NCBI GenBank assembly: GCA_019187225.1
Contig: JABAQQ010000027.1
Coordinates: forward strand, 7,766-71,765
DNA: 64,000 bases
Source: Saprospiraceae bacterium
Lineage (GTDB): Bacteria > Bacteroidota > Bacteroidia > Chitinophagales > Saprospiraceae
Direction: 5' to 3'
Part shown: piece after piece, positions 45,075-53,786 of the stretch
Layout of the letters: every line of letters starts with the position of its first letter
How positions within the stretch are numbered: position 1 is the stretch's first letter
The notes under the pieces: model-generated
Told to the model about the DNA's origin: nothing
What the model saw: the letters and a program-made list of their open reading frames with translations, nothing else
The model's database searches: none
Made by a program: the position numbers and the translations under genes

Positions 45075-45569
45075 TCAGATTTCTTTTTCAAAAGTTAGCT
45101 CCAAAAAGCCTTTTGGTAATATCATGCCATCTTTCTGAGGCCGCGTGTTGGAGTAAAGTTTTTGCCACCTTGTTTGATTTTCCAATGTCAACGCATGGAG
45201 TTCGTGTTCAGGCGGATAAACCGCTACAAAATAATTGTCTAAACCCTTGTTTTCCAAATTGAATGACCAAAACCGCTCCATCGCGTCACTTTTTGCCTTG
45301 TAAACCCGGTAATCCAGAAATGTCAGGGTGTCAATGTCTTTTGGTTCTTGCTTTTGAGTAACAAAACTACCATTAACCCATTGAACAAAATACGGAAAAA
45401 CATCGCGTTGCATAACCGAAATGAAGTCAAGATAGTTTTCAAACAACCACCTACGCCGGTCGGAAAAGGGAAAAGCCTTCACAAACAATTCTTCCAAAAC
45501 TTGCACAGTCGCAGGTATCGCCCCATAAGGACGCAAGTAGCCATTTTGGTCGAATTGAAGTCTTGTCAT
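45075..45569 (-). CDS. DUF6932-like protein with nucleotidyltransferase signature
   Basis: 164 residues. The middle has VNGSFVTQKQEPKDIDTLTF (about residue 65), which fits the G-S...D-x-D active-site signature of polymerase-beta-type nucleotidyltransferases. The N-terminus (FDQNGYLRPYGAIPATVQVLEELFV) and SDRRRWLFENYLDF fit what I know of DUF6932 proteins. Cytoplasmic. It forms a two-gene unit with the 72-residue protein and sits in an accessory region. The assignment to the fold is from motif only; the target is unknown. Confidence 0.6.
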   Translation of the reverse strand: MTRLQFDQNGYLRPYGAIPATVQVLEELFVKAFPFSDRRRWLFENYLDFISVMQRDVFPYFVQWVNGSFVTQKQEPKDIDTLTFLDYRVYKAKSDAMERFWSFNLENKGLDNYFVAVYPPEHELHALTLENQTRWQKLYSNTRPQKDGMILPKGFLELTFEKEI

Positions 45570-45663
45570 GTGAAAAACGAAAGCGAAAATACAAAGATTT
45601 TCAGAGAAAGGCGAAAATCTTTGTATCGTTCCCTGAAATTTATGAAGTGTCTGACCTCAAACC

Positions 45664-46311
45664 TCACACAATCTTCTCCTTCAGCACCTTCAGCACCACC
45701 TCCGTCTTCGAATTCACCTGCAGCTTTTCATAGATGTGGCGGATATGCGACCGCACGGTGTCAATGCTGATAAAATGTTCTTCGGCGATGAGTTTGTAGG
45801 AATGACCTTTCACTAAGCTTTTCAGAATTTCCTGCTCCCGGTTCGAGAGGCCGTAATCCGGTTGTTTGTCCGTAGGGGGCGCTTGTTGCTGGAAAAATTG
45901 CAGCACTTTGCGGGCGACACTCGATGTCATAGGCGAGCCGCCGCGGTGGACGTCGAAGATAGCGGCTATGATCTCGGAAGGCGGTGTTCGTTTGAGCAGG
46001 TAGCCCGAAGCGCCATTGCGGACGGCCTGGAAGATCCTATCCTCGTCTTCGAAGACGGTGAGCATAAGCACCTGGGTTTCCGGGCGCAATGCCTTCACGA
46101 CGGGTGTGGCTTCGAGGCCCGATCTGCCGGGCATATCAATGTCCATCAACACCACATCAGGTTGGAGGCCGGGGATTTGCATTTCAAGGTTGGAGGTGTC
46201 GGAAAAAGCCCCGACCAGCGACAACCCCGGTGTAGCTTGCAGCACGAAACTCATGCCCTCCCGCAGGTCGCGGCTGTCGTCGTAAAGCAAAACGTTGATA
46301 TTCGTTCCCAT
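45664..46311 (-). CDS. NarL/FixJ-family response regulator
   Basis: 215 residues. The receiver domain (1-125) has LLYDDSRD and the phospho-acceptor Asp57 in VLMDIDMPG. The LuxR-type helix-turn-helix (about 150-212) contains LSNREQEILKSLVKGHSYKLIA and IDTVRSHIRHIYEKLQV. The partner is likely the HisKA_3-type propeller kinase at 46934-50041, on the same strand and upstream. A 622-bp gap holding repeats separates them, so they may be transcribed separately. Confidence 0.93.
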   Translation of the reverse strand: MGTNINVLLYDDSRDLREGMSFVLQATPGLSLVGAFSDTSNLEMQIPGLQPDVVLMDIDMPGRSGLEATPVVKALRPETQVLMLTVFEDEDRIFQAVRNGASGYLLKRTPPSEIIAAIFDVHRGGSPMTSSVARKVLQFFQQQAPPTDKQPDYGLSNREQEILKSLVKGHSYKLIAEEHFISIDTVRSHIRHIYEKLQVNSKTEVVLKVLKEKIV

Positions 46312-46364
46312 AAGGCAAAAGTCGTGTGAAAACTGCGTTGGGAAAATAGCACATAAATGTGAAA

Positions 46365-46434
46365 GTTGGACTGTTGGACGTTGGACTGTTGGACGTTGGA
46401 CTGTTGGACTGTTGGACGTTGGAACAAGCTGAGT
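46365..46434 (-). repeat. TTGGAC minisatellite, short arm
   Basis: About nine 7-8-bp units of GTTGGACT or GTTGGACG. The opposite orientation occurs in the larger block at 46737-46933, so the two blocks could pair across the roughly 300 bp between them. Confidence 0.88.
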
Positions 46435-46535
46435 ACACTGTGAACTAAATTTTTTATTTAAGATTGCAGATTATCCCGAAGGGTCGGGACAGGCTATGAT
46501 TTGAGATTTTTGAAGTTGCCTAACGTGACATCGGA

Positions 46536-46559
46536 GGGTGTTCAAATAATTGTGTCAAA
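46536..46559 (+). repeat. Copy 1 of a GTGTTCAAATAA-TGTGTCAAA element
   Basis: GTGTTCAAATAATTGTGTCAAA matches 56261-56286 in reverse complement with one mismatch over 22 bp. It resembles a transposon terminal inverted repeat, but no transposase gene is present. Confidence 0.6.
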
Positions 46560-46570
46560 GGGAGTGTTCA

Positions 46571-46661
46571 GGGAATGTTCAAAAAGTGTGTCAGTCTCAA
46601 TCTAAAACATTGATTTTCAGGTGTTTTATTTTTTAAATAACTTGCATTTTTGAACACTCCC
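46571..46661. mobile_element. 91-bp MITE-like remnant
   Basis: GGGAATGTTCAAAAA (46571-46585) and TTTTTGAACACTCCC (46647-46661) are inverted copies with one mismatch, enclosing 61 bp of AT-rich DNA. The ends share the GTGTTCAAA core of the neighbouring element at 46536-46559. The size and terminal repeats fit a decayed non-autonomous insertion. Confidence 0.45.
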
Positions 46662-46736
46662 AGCCAAAAAAACTTATATCACAATGTACTGAGTAATGAT
46701 TTGAAAATCAAACTTCCACTTTTTCGTGTCCGGCAA

Positions 46737-46933
46737 TCAACAGTCCAACATCCAACAGTCCAACATCCAACAGTCCAACGTCCAACAGTCCAACGTCCAA
46801 CAGTCCAACGGTCCAACAGTCCAACGTCCAACAGTCCAACGTCCAACAGTCCAACGGTCCAACAGTCCAACGTCCAACAGTCCAACGTCCAACAGTCCAA
46901 CGTCCAACAGTCCAACGTCCAACAGTCCAACAG
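46737..46933 (+). repeat. GTCCAAC minisatellite, long block
   Basis: Roughly 13 units of about 15 bp (CAGTCCAACGTCCAA, with ATCCAAC and GGTCCAAC variants) in perfect head-to-tail order. The block runs up to the TGA stop of the sensor kinase gene on the minus strand (46934-46936). Together with 46312-46736 it fills the regulator-kinase gap. Units are too short and lack spacers, so this is not CRISPR. Confidence 0.92.
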
Positions 46934-49900
46934 TCAGGTTTTTACCCGCAACTCCACGCTTGTTCCCTCTCCCGGTCCGGAAATAATATCCAGTTTTCCG
47001 CCTATGTCCGCAGCCCGCTTCCGCATATTTTGCAGGCCATTGCCACCACCTTCCGCCCGGAGGCTGTCAGCCTCGAATCCCAACCCGTTGTCGTTGATCT
47101 TCATCAGAAGCCACCCTTTTTTCACCACAAAATCCAGTTCCACTTCCTTCGCATTCGAGTATTTCGCGGCATTGTTCAAAGCCTCTTTAAATATGAGGTA
47201 AACATTGCGGCGCACTTGCGGATGGAGATGTTTTCCCGAAATATCCACGCTGATGTGCGTTTTGAAATCTATATTCCGGGCTTCGAGCAAGCCGTAACCG
47301 AACTCGGTCATACGCGCCGCCAGGTCTTCCGTTTGGTCGTTTTTGGTTTTCATCGCCCAGATGATATCCTGCATGGATTCGCTCAACGCGCTGGCGCTTT
47401 CGCTGATCCGTTGCAGCACTGGCTTCACCTGGGGTTTGTCTTCGCCGATTTGCTGGTTGGCAAAATCGCTGAAAAATCGGATGCTGCTCAGGGTGCTCCC
47501 CAATTCGTCATGGAGGTCGCGGGCGAGGCTTTCCCTGAATTTTTCGAGGCGGCGGCGCTGCTGCCAGCGTACCCGTAGCAAGCCGGCTGCAATACCGGCC
47601 GTTGCCAGTGCCATCAAAACGAAGAACCACCAGGTCCTGTAAAACGGCGGGATGACGCGGATGGCAAGTGCGACGCCCTGTTCGTTCCAGATGCCGTCGT
47701 TGTTGGCGGCTTTCATACGGAGCAGGTAAGTGCCGCCGTCGAGGTTGGTAAAAGTAGCGACGGGACGTTCCGTAAATACCCATTCTTTGTTGAAGCCTTC
47801 CAGCAGGTAGGCGTATCGGTTGCGTTCCTGCTGGTTGAAGTTGAGCGCGGCGAATTCGATCTCGAAGAAGTCTTCGCCGGGGCGGAGCACGAGCAGGCTG
47901 TCGTATTCAATTTCGTTCACCGTGTCGTTTTTCCGGATATCCCGTTCCTTGTTCATCACTTTGACAGAAGTAATGGCGATGGGTGGGGGCTGGAGGTTTC
48001 GCCGCAACCGCTCTGGGTAAAAAAAGTTGAAAGCATTTTGGAATCCTATGAAAATCTCTCCTTCGGGTGTAATGCTCAGCGCGTCCGTCATCGTATTGCT
48101 GAAGAGTCCGTCGGGGCTACCGTAATAACTGAATGTGCCGGTTGCAGGATCGAAGCAATGCAACAGGTATTCCGAATTGATCCACATTTTTCCCTGCAGG
48201 TCTTCCACCATGTATAAAAGGCGGTGGGTTTTTAACCCGTTATATTGAGTGAAACGGCGAAGCAGCTCTCCTTTGTCGTTCAATTCGAGCAAGGCATCGT
48301 GTAAAACCGCGTATATCCGCCCGCTGGCCGCCGCGACTACGGCTGTACAGACATTCTGACCGGGGTAAGAAAATTTCCTGGCTTCCCCGGTGCCCGGATC
48401 AAAACGAAGGAGACCGCCGGAATAGCAAGCGAGCCACAGCCTTCCCTGTGTATCTTCCGAAATCTGTCTGATATCGATATTACCACTCGCTTCGGCGAGC
48501 TCTTTTTTGTAAAACATGGATTCGACACGATTTTTCCGGGGATCGTATCGAAAAAGCCCTTCCTTGTTGGAGCCGAACCACAGGTTGCCCTGCCGGTCTT
48601 CCAACCCGCACCAGATGAGGTTGTTCCTTTCTTTGTGTTCGAAGAAATGGTCATAATCCACCATGGCGCCTGTCCGCGGATCGTAGCGCCCCACTCCGGA
48701 TTTCATACATGCCCACACATATCCCCGGCTGTCCTGCAACAAATTGAAATTGCCTCCTCCCGTCATTTTTGATCTCGCGGATTTCATTCTGACGAACTTT
48801 CCGGTCTCCTTGTTCCATGAAAACAAACCCGTGCCCCACACGGCGATAAAGTAGCGATGCCCGCTTGGGTCGGTGCGATCGCGCACCGCGCCCGAAACGA
48901 GGCTGAACTGTCCCATATCCTTTTCCAGTGGGATCATGGCCCGCCCGAAGCGAATGGTTGCAGGGGCATAATGCTCCAATCCGACTTCGGTGCCGACCCA
49001 GACATCGCCGTTCGAAGGGTCTTTAAAAAGGGAACTTCCCAAATAATTGTTGTGCGTGAAAGGGTCGCGAAGGTCGGGTGCGAAGTCGAAGAATTGCTTT
49101 GTTTCCGGATAATAAACACCCAATCCGGAAAGCCCTCCGCCGACCCAGAGAAACGCTTCTCCCGCGGCCGATGCGTCGGGCAGCAACATCATGGCAAAGG
49201 AGGGCGATGGGGTATACTTTGCGAAATCGTCGGATTCAGCCAGGTATTCCCAAATGCCGTTGTACCAGGTGCCGGCCCAGATGCGACCTGAAATATCCTG
49301 AACCACGCTGAAGGGGCCGGCTTTGACAAAAGATTCTTTGGGATTGACACCTTCAAACAACCTGAATTGTCCGGTATGCGGGTCGAAACGCCGCAGCCTG
49401 TCTTTACACATCCACAACCTGTCCTGCTTGTCAATAAACATCCAGAACCAGCCGAGCATTCCTTCCGGCGTTTTAACGATATGATCCAATTCCCCGGTCA
49501 CCGGGTGGATGCTGTAAATCGCGGAGTTGCCGGTCGTCCAGGCCATACCTTTCGAATCGAAAGCGACCATGGTAACGGCGTCGTTGTGCGGCAGGGTATC
49601 GGCATTTTCGGGCAACGCAATCTGTTGGAATACAAGCGTATAAGGGTCGAGTTTGCACAAACCGCCTAAGGTGGCGATCCACAAAGCCCCGTCCGGCGCT
49701 TTCGTAATCCCGAGTATTTGGTTGTGGGGAATGCTGTTTTTGTTTTTGGGGTCATGGCGGAAAATTTTGAAAAAACGCCCGTCGAAGCGATTCAGGCCAT
49801 TGACCGTACCCACCCATAAAAAGCCCTGGTTGTCCTTGACGATGGCCTTGATATAGTCGCTGCTCAGGCCCTGACTGGTGGTGTAATGCAGGAAACAGGC

Positions 49901-50041
49901 ATTGGCGGGCTTATTCACCGAAGCCTGAGCGAAGGCGGATCGATGCGCTACAATTGGCGCCGGTGCGACGGGGGATTGCGCCGAAAGGGAGCACCAGGCA
50001 AAGAGTACCGTAAAAAGGGCAAATCGTTTTTCCATCGGCAT
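46934..50041 (-). CDS. Propeller-type sensor histidine kinase, NarX/HisKA_3 class
   Basis: 1035 residues from the ATG at 50041 (a second ATG two codons later is equally possible), with signal peptide LFTVLFAWCSLSAQS. Residues about 60-700 hold about a dozen two-component propeller repeats (GFLWVGTVNGLNRFDG, VWVGTEVGLEHY). A Y_Y_Y domain follows (YAYLLEGFNKEWVF), then one membrane helix (about 790-812). The HisKA_3 motif has the phospho-acceptor His844 in ARDLHDELGSTLSSIRF, and the HATPase motif is INDNGLGF near 1000. Its stop codon touches the minisatellite. Ligand unknown. Confidence 0.93.
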   Translation of the reverse strand: MPMEKRFALFTVLFAWCSLSAQSPVAPAPIVAHRSAFAQASVNKPANACFLHYTTSQGLSSDYIKAIVKDNQGFLWVGTVNGLNRFDGRFFKIFRHDPKNKNSIPHNQILGITKAPDGALWIATLGGLCKLDPYTLVFQQIALPENADTLPHNDAVTMVAFDSKGMAWTTGNSAIYSIHPVTGELDHIVKTPEGMLGWFWMFIDKQDRLWMCKDRLRRFDPHTGQFRLFEGVNPKESFVKAGPFSVVQDISGRIWAGTWYNGIWEYLAESDDFAKYTPSPSFAMMLLPDASAAGEAFLWVGGGLSGLGVYYPETKQFFDFAPDLRDPFTHNNYLGSSLFKDPSNGDVWVGTEVGLEHYAPATIRFGRAMIPLEKDMGQFSLVSGAVRDRTDPSGHRYFIAVWGTGLFSWNKETGKFVRMKSARSKMTGGGNFNLLQDSRGYVWACMKSGVGRYDPRTGAMVDYDHFFEHKERNNLIWCGLEDRQGNLWFGSNKEGLFRYDPRKNRVESMFYKKELAEASGNIDIRQISEDTQGRLWLACYSGGLLRFDPGTGEARKFSYPGQNVCTAVVAAASGRIYAVLHDALLELNDKGELLRRFTQYNGLKTHRLLYMVEDLQGKMWINSEYLLHCFDPATGTFSYYGSPDGLFSNTMTDALSITPEGEIFIGFQNAFNFFYPERLRRNLQPPPIAITSVKVMNKERDIRKNDTVNEIEYDSLLVLRPGEDFFEIEFAALNFNQQERNRYAYLLEGFNKEWVFTERPVATFTNLDGGTYLLRMKAANNDGIWNEQGVALAIRVIPPFYRTWWFFVLMALATAGIAAGLLRVRWQQRRRLEKFRESLARDLHDELGSTLSSIRFFSDFANQQIGEDKPQVKPVLQRISESASALSESMQDIIWAMKTKNDQTEDLAARMTEFGYGLLEARNIDFKTHISVDISGKHLHPQVRRNVYLIFKEALNNAAKYSNAKEVELDFVVKKGWLLMKINDNGLGFEADSLRAEGGGNGLQNMRKRAADIGGKLDIISGPGEGTSVELRVKT

Positions 50042-50288
50042 GAAAAACTTTGCGTAAGCCACGCCAAAACTACGGAAAAAATGGAAGAAATCCGGATTTG
50101 ACCTGCTCATTCTTCCATCTACATAACCACAAAGGTGTCAATCAATGTCCAAATCAGATGTCTCTTCACTGGGTTGAAAATCCGGGTATTTTTCTTTAAC
50201 TATTTCCACATCATTTACCTAATTTTACGTCCCCTAAAACTGAAATCCCGAATCTTTGTGCAACAGAAAAATCGTCAAAAAAGACGAC

Positions 50289-50636
50289 ATGAAGATAGTA
50301 ATATCCATCCTCGGCCTATTGAATGGCGGCTACATGCTGCTCGATGGTATCTATGTTTTGATGAATGGCAAATACATCGGGCCTGAAAAACCGGGTCCCT
50401 GGGCTAACCTGTTTTATAAACTCGGGATTGATGTTTTTAAACTCGGGCCGCTTTTCATTGTATTTGGCTTGCTCTGGTTGACCTGGTTGTATGCGCTGTG
50501 GACAAACCAAAGTTGGGCCTATCCTTTCGGGCTCGTCATCTCGGTTTTGACACTCTGGTATTTGCCAGTAGGGACGTTTATATCTGTCGTTGTACTCGCG
50601 ACACTTTTGACGATGAGAGGCAAATTGGGGTTGTGA
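50289..50636 (+). CDS. Small membrane protein
   Basis: 115 residues from the ATG at 50289. Three or four hydrophobic helices lie at about 2-20, 45-65, 73-92 and 93-110. GKYIGPEKPGPWANLFYKLG forms a conserved-looking loop. No family is recognised. It lies 32 bp before the OFA-type transporter gene and may be cotranscribed with it. Confidence 0.6.
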   Translation: MKIVISILGLLNGGYMLLDGIYVLMNGKYIGPEKPGPWANLFYKLGIDVFKLGPLFIVFGLLWLTWLYALWTNQSWAYPFGLVISVLTLWYLPVGTFISVVVLATLLTMRGKLGL

Positions 50637-50668
50637 AATATTTTTAGCCGCTGTTTGAGATTTGAAAC

Positions 50669-52048
50669 ATGCATCAGATTTCCGCCTTTCTCCACAAATC
50701 CAACACCGTCGCTTCCTCCGGCTTTAACCGCTGGCTGGTGCCACCTGCCGCCTTGTCTATCCATTTGTGCATCGGTCAGATCTACGCTTACAGCGTATTC
50801 AACAAACCCCTGACGCAGGCCATCGGTATCGGGGAACCGGCGGCGGGCGACTGGTCGCTGGTGCAGGTAGGGCATATTTTTTCCATCGCCTTGTTTTGCC
50901 TCGGCGCTTCGGCGGCGGTATTCGGCAAATGGCTGGAGCGGGCGGGCCCGCGTAAGGCCATGTTCGCATCGGCGCTTTGTTTTTCGGGCGGATTTTTCGT
51001 GTCGGCGCTGGGTGTCTGGCTGCACGAGATATGGCTGTTGTACCTGGGGCACGGCGTGTTGGGCGGTATCGGCCTCGGGCTGGGCTACATTTCGCCTGTG
51101 TCCACCCTGATCAAATGGTTTCCCGACCGGCCGGGCATGGCCACCGGTATGGCCATTATGGGTTTCGGCGGCGGGGCTATGCTGGCTTCGCCCTTGTCCA
51201 TCCAACTCATGGATTGGTTCCGGACGCCACACTCGACCGGCGTGGCGGAGACCTTCCTGGTAATGGGCGGGCTGTATTTTGCCTATATGATGTTTGGTGT
51301 GCTGACGGTCAGAGTGCCGCCCGCCGACTGGAAACCGGAAGGCTGGCAGGCGCCTGCGCCCGGTTCCGGCAGCCAGGTGGCCGGCCCGGATGTTGACGCC
51401 GGTACTGCCATCCGAACGCCCCAGTTTTATCTCCTTTTCGGCGTGCTGATGCTCAACGTAACCGCCGGGATCGGTGTGCTGGGTCAAGCTTCGGTGATGA
51501 TCCAGGAAATGTTTTCCGAAAGAGTAGTGGGAGATGAAAGGGCCGTCACTGCCGTTGCGGCGGGCGGGTTTGTCGGTCTGTTGAGCCTGTTCAACATGGC
51601 GGGCCGTTTTTTCTGGTCGTCGCTGTCCGACAAGATCGGGCGGCGACGGACGTACACCATCTTTTTCCTGCTGGGCGCCGTCCTTTATTTTTTGATCCCC
51701 CTGACGGGTCAAATGGGCAACATCGTGCTGTTTGTCGGCGCTTTTTGCGTGATCATGAGCATGTACGGCGGCGGTTTTGCCACGATTCCCGCTTACCTGC
51801 GCGATATGTTCGGCACACTCGAAGTGGGCGCCATTCACGGGCGCCTGTTATTGGCCTGGAGCGCGGCGGCTTTGCTGGGGCCGCAGTTGGTCAACAACAT
51901 CCGGGCGTACCAGATCGAGACCCTGCAAGTGCCTGCCGCCAATGCCTATTCGACCACCATGTACATCATGGCCGGCCTCTTGCTCATTGGTTTTGTATGC
52001 AACATCAGCATCCGACCGGTGCAGGAGAAATATCATTTTAAAGGTTGA
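50669..52048 (+). CDS. OFA-family MFS transporter (oxalate/formate or lactate type)
   Basis: 459 residues with twelve predicted helices. The early motif IHLCIGQIYAYSVFNKPL, the YLGHGVLGGIGLGLGYISPVSTLIKWFPDRPG segment and RFFWSSLSDKIGRRRTY are typical of the oxalate:formate antiporter family. The nearby 38-residue partner at 52099 supports this. It likely exchanges or imports small carboxylates such as formate, oxalate or lactate. The 2-hydroxyacid dehydrogenase at 19384 would be a metabolic counterpart if lactate is the substrate, which is speculative. Confidence 0.9.
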   Translation: MHQISAFLHKSNTVASSGFNRWLVPPAALSIHLCIGQIYAYSVFNKPLTQAIGIGEPAAGDWSLVQVGHIFSIALFCLGASAAVFGKWLERAGPRKAMFASALCFSGGFFVSALGVWLHEIWLLYLGHGVLGGIGLGLGYISPVSTLIKWFPDRPGMATGMAIMGFGGGAMLASPLSIQLMDWFRTPHSTGVAETFLVMGGLYFAYMMFGVLTVRVPPADWKPEGWQAPAPGSGSQVAGPDVDAGTAIRTPQFYLLFGVLMLNVTAGIGVLGQASVMIQEMFSERVVGDERAVTAVAAGGFVGLLSLFNMAGRFFWSSLSDKIGRRRTYTIFFLLGAVLYFLIPLTGQMGNIVLFVGAFCVIMSMYGGGFATIPAYLRDMFGTLEVGAIHGRLLLAWSAAALLGPQLVNNIRAYQIETLQVPAANAYSTTMYIMAGLLLIGFVCNISIRPVQEKYHFKG

Positions 52049-52098
52049 TGGGTTGATCTCAACCCTCCATAAACCTTCATTAACTCAACTTTTTCAAT

Positions 52099-52215
52099 AT
52101 GAAACAACCGCACACTTCCAATCTTCGCCTCTTTCTTGCCTGGGCATTCGTGGGCATACCGGCCTCGTGGGGCGTTTTTCAAACCTTCATAAAAGTGCTG
52201 GCTTTATTCCGGTAA
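52099..52215 (+). CDS. MFS transporter small subunit-like peptide
   Basis: 38 residues, ATG at 52099 and TAA at 52213-52215, 50 bp after the OFA transporter. One membrane helix in LRLFLAWAFVGIPASWGVFQ and the tail FIKVLALF match the short membrane peptides found next to OFA-family transporters and annotated as MFS transporter small subunit. Too short for most gene callers. Confidence 0.78.
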   Translation: MKQPHTSNLRLFLAWAFVGIPASWGVFQTFIKVLALFR

Positions 52216-52237
52216 AGCCTCACCCCCTGCGAGGATC

Positions 52238-52942
52238 ATGAAAAAAGTAAAACACTTCGGCTTATTTTATTGCGCCCAGATGCTGGTGAGTTGCAGCAGT
52301 GTGGAACACGGACTGACCGACGGATACTACACGGTGAAATCAACCGCCCCGGCTCCCCGGCGTGTTTATATTGCTTTGAACGATAGCATCCTTACCATGT
52401 ATCCGTTGCGGAGTGGAAGCAAAGAAGTCGATACTTCACAAAAACACATCGTTTCACTTGTTCCTGAAATCCCTGGCGACGTTCCGTTGCCGCTCAGACT
52501 GGTAAAAAAAAGCATCGACATGGATGTGGGCACCGTATTGTTCAAATACCGCTTCAGTACAAATACCCTTCCCAACCAATTGAACAGCAACCTGAATGCG
52601 ACGGTGTATGCGGGTTATCGCACCGATTTTTTTCATCTGCGCGATGCCGCGAATCCCTTGAAAAGAAAAGAAAAAAGGCTGCGGCACTTTGAAATGGACG
52701 GCGGGCTATTTGCAGGGATTGGCTCCGCTGCCATCAACCCATCTGTCACCAACAGCCGCCTCGACACGGAATACGATGGGCTTGTGTTACAAAAAGGCGC
52801 AGCCCTTTTCCTCGGTTCCGGGAATTTTACACTCGGCATCGGGTTGGGAACAGATAGCCTCCTCGATAAAAACAAGTCCCTGTGGATCTACCAAGAAAAA
52901 TGGTGGTTGGGATTGTTGGTGGGGATCAATATTTCAGGTTAA
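52238..52942 (+). CDS. Lipoprotein with C-terminal beta-barrel-like region
   Basis: 234 residues. The lipoprotein signal is unusual (FGLFYCAQMLVSCSSVE); the acylated Cys is probably the one in SCSS. The ATG at 52238 is preceded by GAGGAT, one of the few Shine-Dalgarno-like sites in the window. The middle has LNATVYAGYRTDFFHLRD and the end GNFTLGIGLGTDSLLD...WWLGLLVGINISG, suggesting outer-membrane beta strands. No family is recognised. Confidence 0.65.
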   Translation: MKKVKHFGLFYCAQMLVSCSSVEHGLTDGYYTVKSTAPAPRRVYIALNDSILTMYPLRSGSKEVDTSQKHIVSLVPEIPGDVPLPLRLVKKSIDMDVGTVLFKYRFSTNTLPNQLNSNLNATVYAGYRTDFFHLRDAANPLKRKEKRLRHFEMDGGLFAGIGSAAINPSVTNSRLDTEYDGLVLQKGAALFLGSGNFTLGIGLGTDSLLDKNKSLWIYQEKWWLGLLVGINISG

Positions 52943-52945
52943 CCC

Positions 52946-53518
52946 TCACGTCGTGGGAATCGGCTTTTCCGGGAATTTTTCAAAGATCATCCGCACAGCT
53001 TCCCCGATGCGGGCGTCGGCTTTTTCCGGTGTAAGATGCTCCAGTACACCTGCTGCAGCGCCACGCCACACCTGGTTGCCCGTTTTCGCGTCTATCAGGT
53101 CAATGATGAGCGTGCCTTCCTGGTAATTAACCGGTCGCAGGCGGTGGCAGCGGCCGAATTCCGTGCCCCGCTCTTCGTCGCACCACCAGTCCTGGATGTA
53201 AAACACTTCGTTTTTGATGACGATGTGGAAGTGCAGCATCAGGTCGGGTTTGTCTTCGCAGGGCTTGTACCCATAGCGGTTCATCTGCGTTTCTACCGAC
53301 GAACGGATCTTGTTCTCCGCGTGCTCGTCAAGCCATGCCGGACCGCTGTTCCCTTTTTTGATGTATTTAGTATCCAGCCACTTGTACGTGTGGTATTTGT
53401 AAAAATTCACGCCGGGCTCTTCTTCCGAATATACCTTTGTTACGGACGAACATCCACTTTGCAGCAATAGCGCGACAAAAAAGGAAAACACAATTAAAGC
53501 GGATCTCATAACTGTCAT
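52946..53518 (-). CDS. DUF4136 lipoprotein
   Basis: 190 residues from the ATG at 53518, with a lipoprotein signal (IVFSFFVALLLQSGCSSV). The mature part fits DUF4136: YHTYKWLDTK near the start, VETQMNRYGYKPCEDKPDLMLHFHI, the GTLIIDLIDAKTGNQVWRGAA signature, and ADARIGEAVRMIFEKFP at the end. A widespread family of unknown function. It is convergent with the upstream lipoprotein gene, with stops 3 bp apart. Confidence 0.9.
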   Translation of the reverse strand: MTVMRSALIVFSFFVALLLQSGCSSVTKVYSEEEPGVNFYKYHTYKWLDTKYIKKGNSGPAWLDEHAENKIRSSVETQMNRYGYKPCEDKPDLMLHFHIVIKNEVFYIQDWWCDEERGTEFGRCHRLRPVNYQEGTLIIDLIDAKTGNQVWRGAAAGVLEHLTPEKADARIGEAVRMIFEKFPEKPIPTT

Positions 53519-53534
53519 TTTTTTAGTGATGATG

Positions 53535-53565
53535 CAAAAATGGCGGCTTTGATGGCGGCTTTCAA
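53535..53565 (-). promoter_or_regulatory. Putative promoter of the DUF4136 gene
   Basis: On the minus strand TTG (53563-53565) and CATTTTTG (53535-53542) are separated by 20 bp, close to the TTTG-N20-TAnnTTTG arrangement. The spacer is a direct repeat of AAAGCCGCCAT. The start codon is 17 bp further on. Confidence 0.4.
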
Positions 53566-53786
53566 TGACTTTGGTTAACGGATGGGGTGAGTTTTGTTTT
53601 CCGGGCGCGGGAGTCGGGTACAGCGCCCTGCAGGGTATGGCGAACCGGCGAAGTGCAAATACCATTGACAAAACTCAACGTCCGGCTTGACCTGCGTCAC
53701 AGCACCGGCGCATTTTTTAAACCGAACTTTGTAGTAATAAATTTTCGAATGTCGAGGTACATTCGTTCAACGTTCCAATCAAAGTT

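Noticed and set aside
46737-46933. CRISPR array
   Set aside because: Repeat units are 7-15 bp with no unique spacers, and no cas genes are nearby.
46650-47201. Frames reading through the minisatellite (poly SNSPTSNSPT or LLDVGLLDVG)
   Set aside because: Pure translations of the 15-bp repeat in all frames, with no start context or conserved domain.
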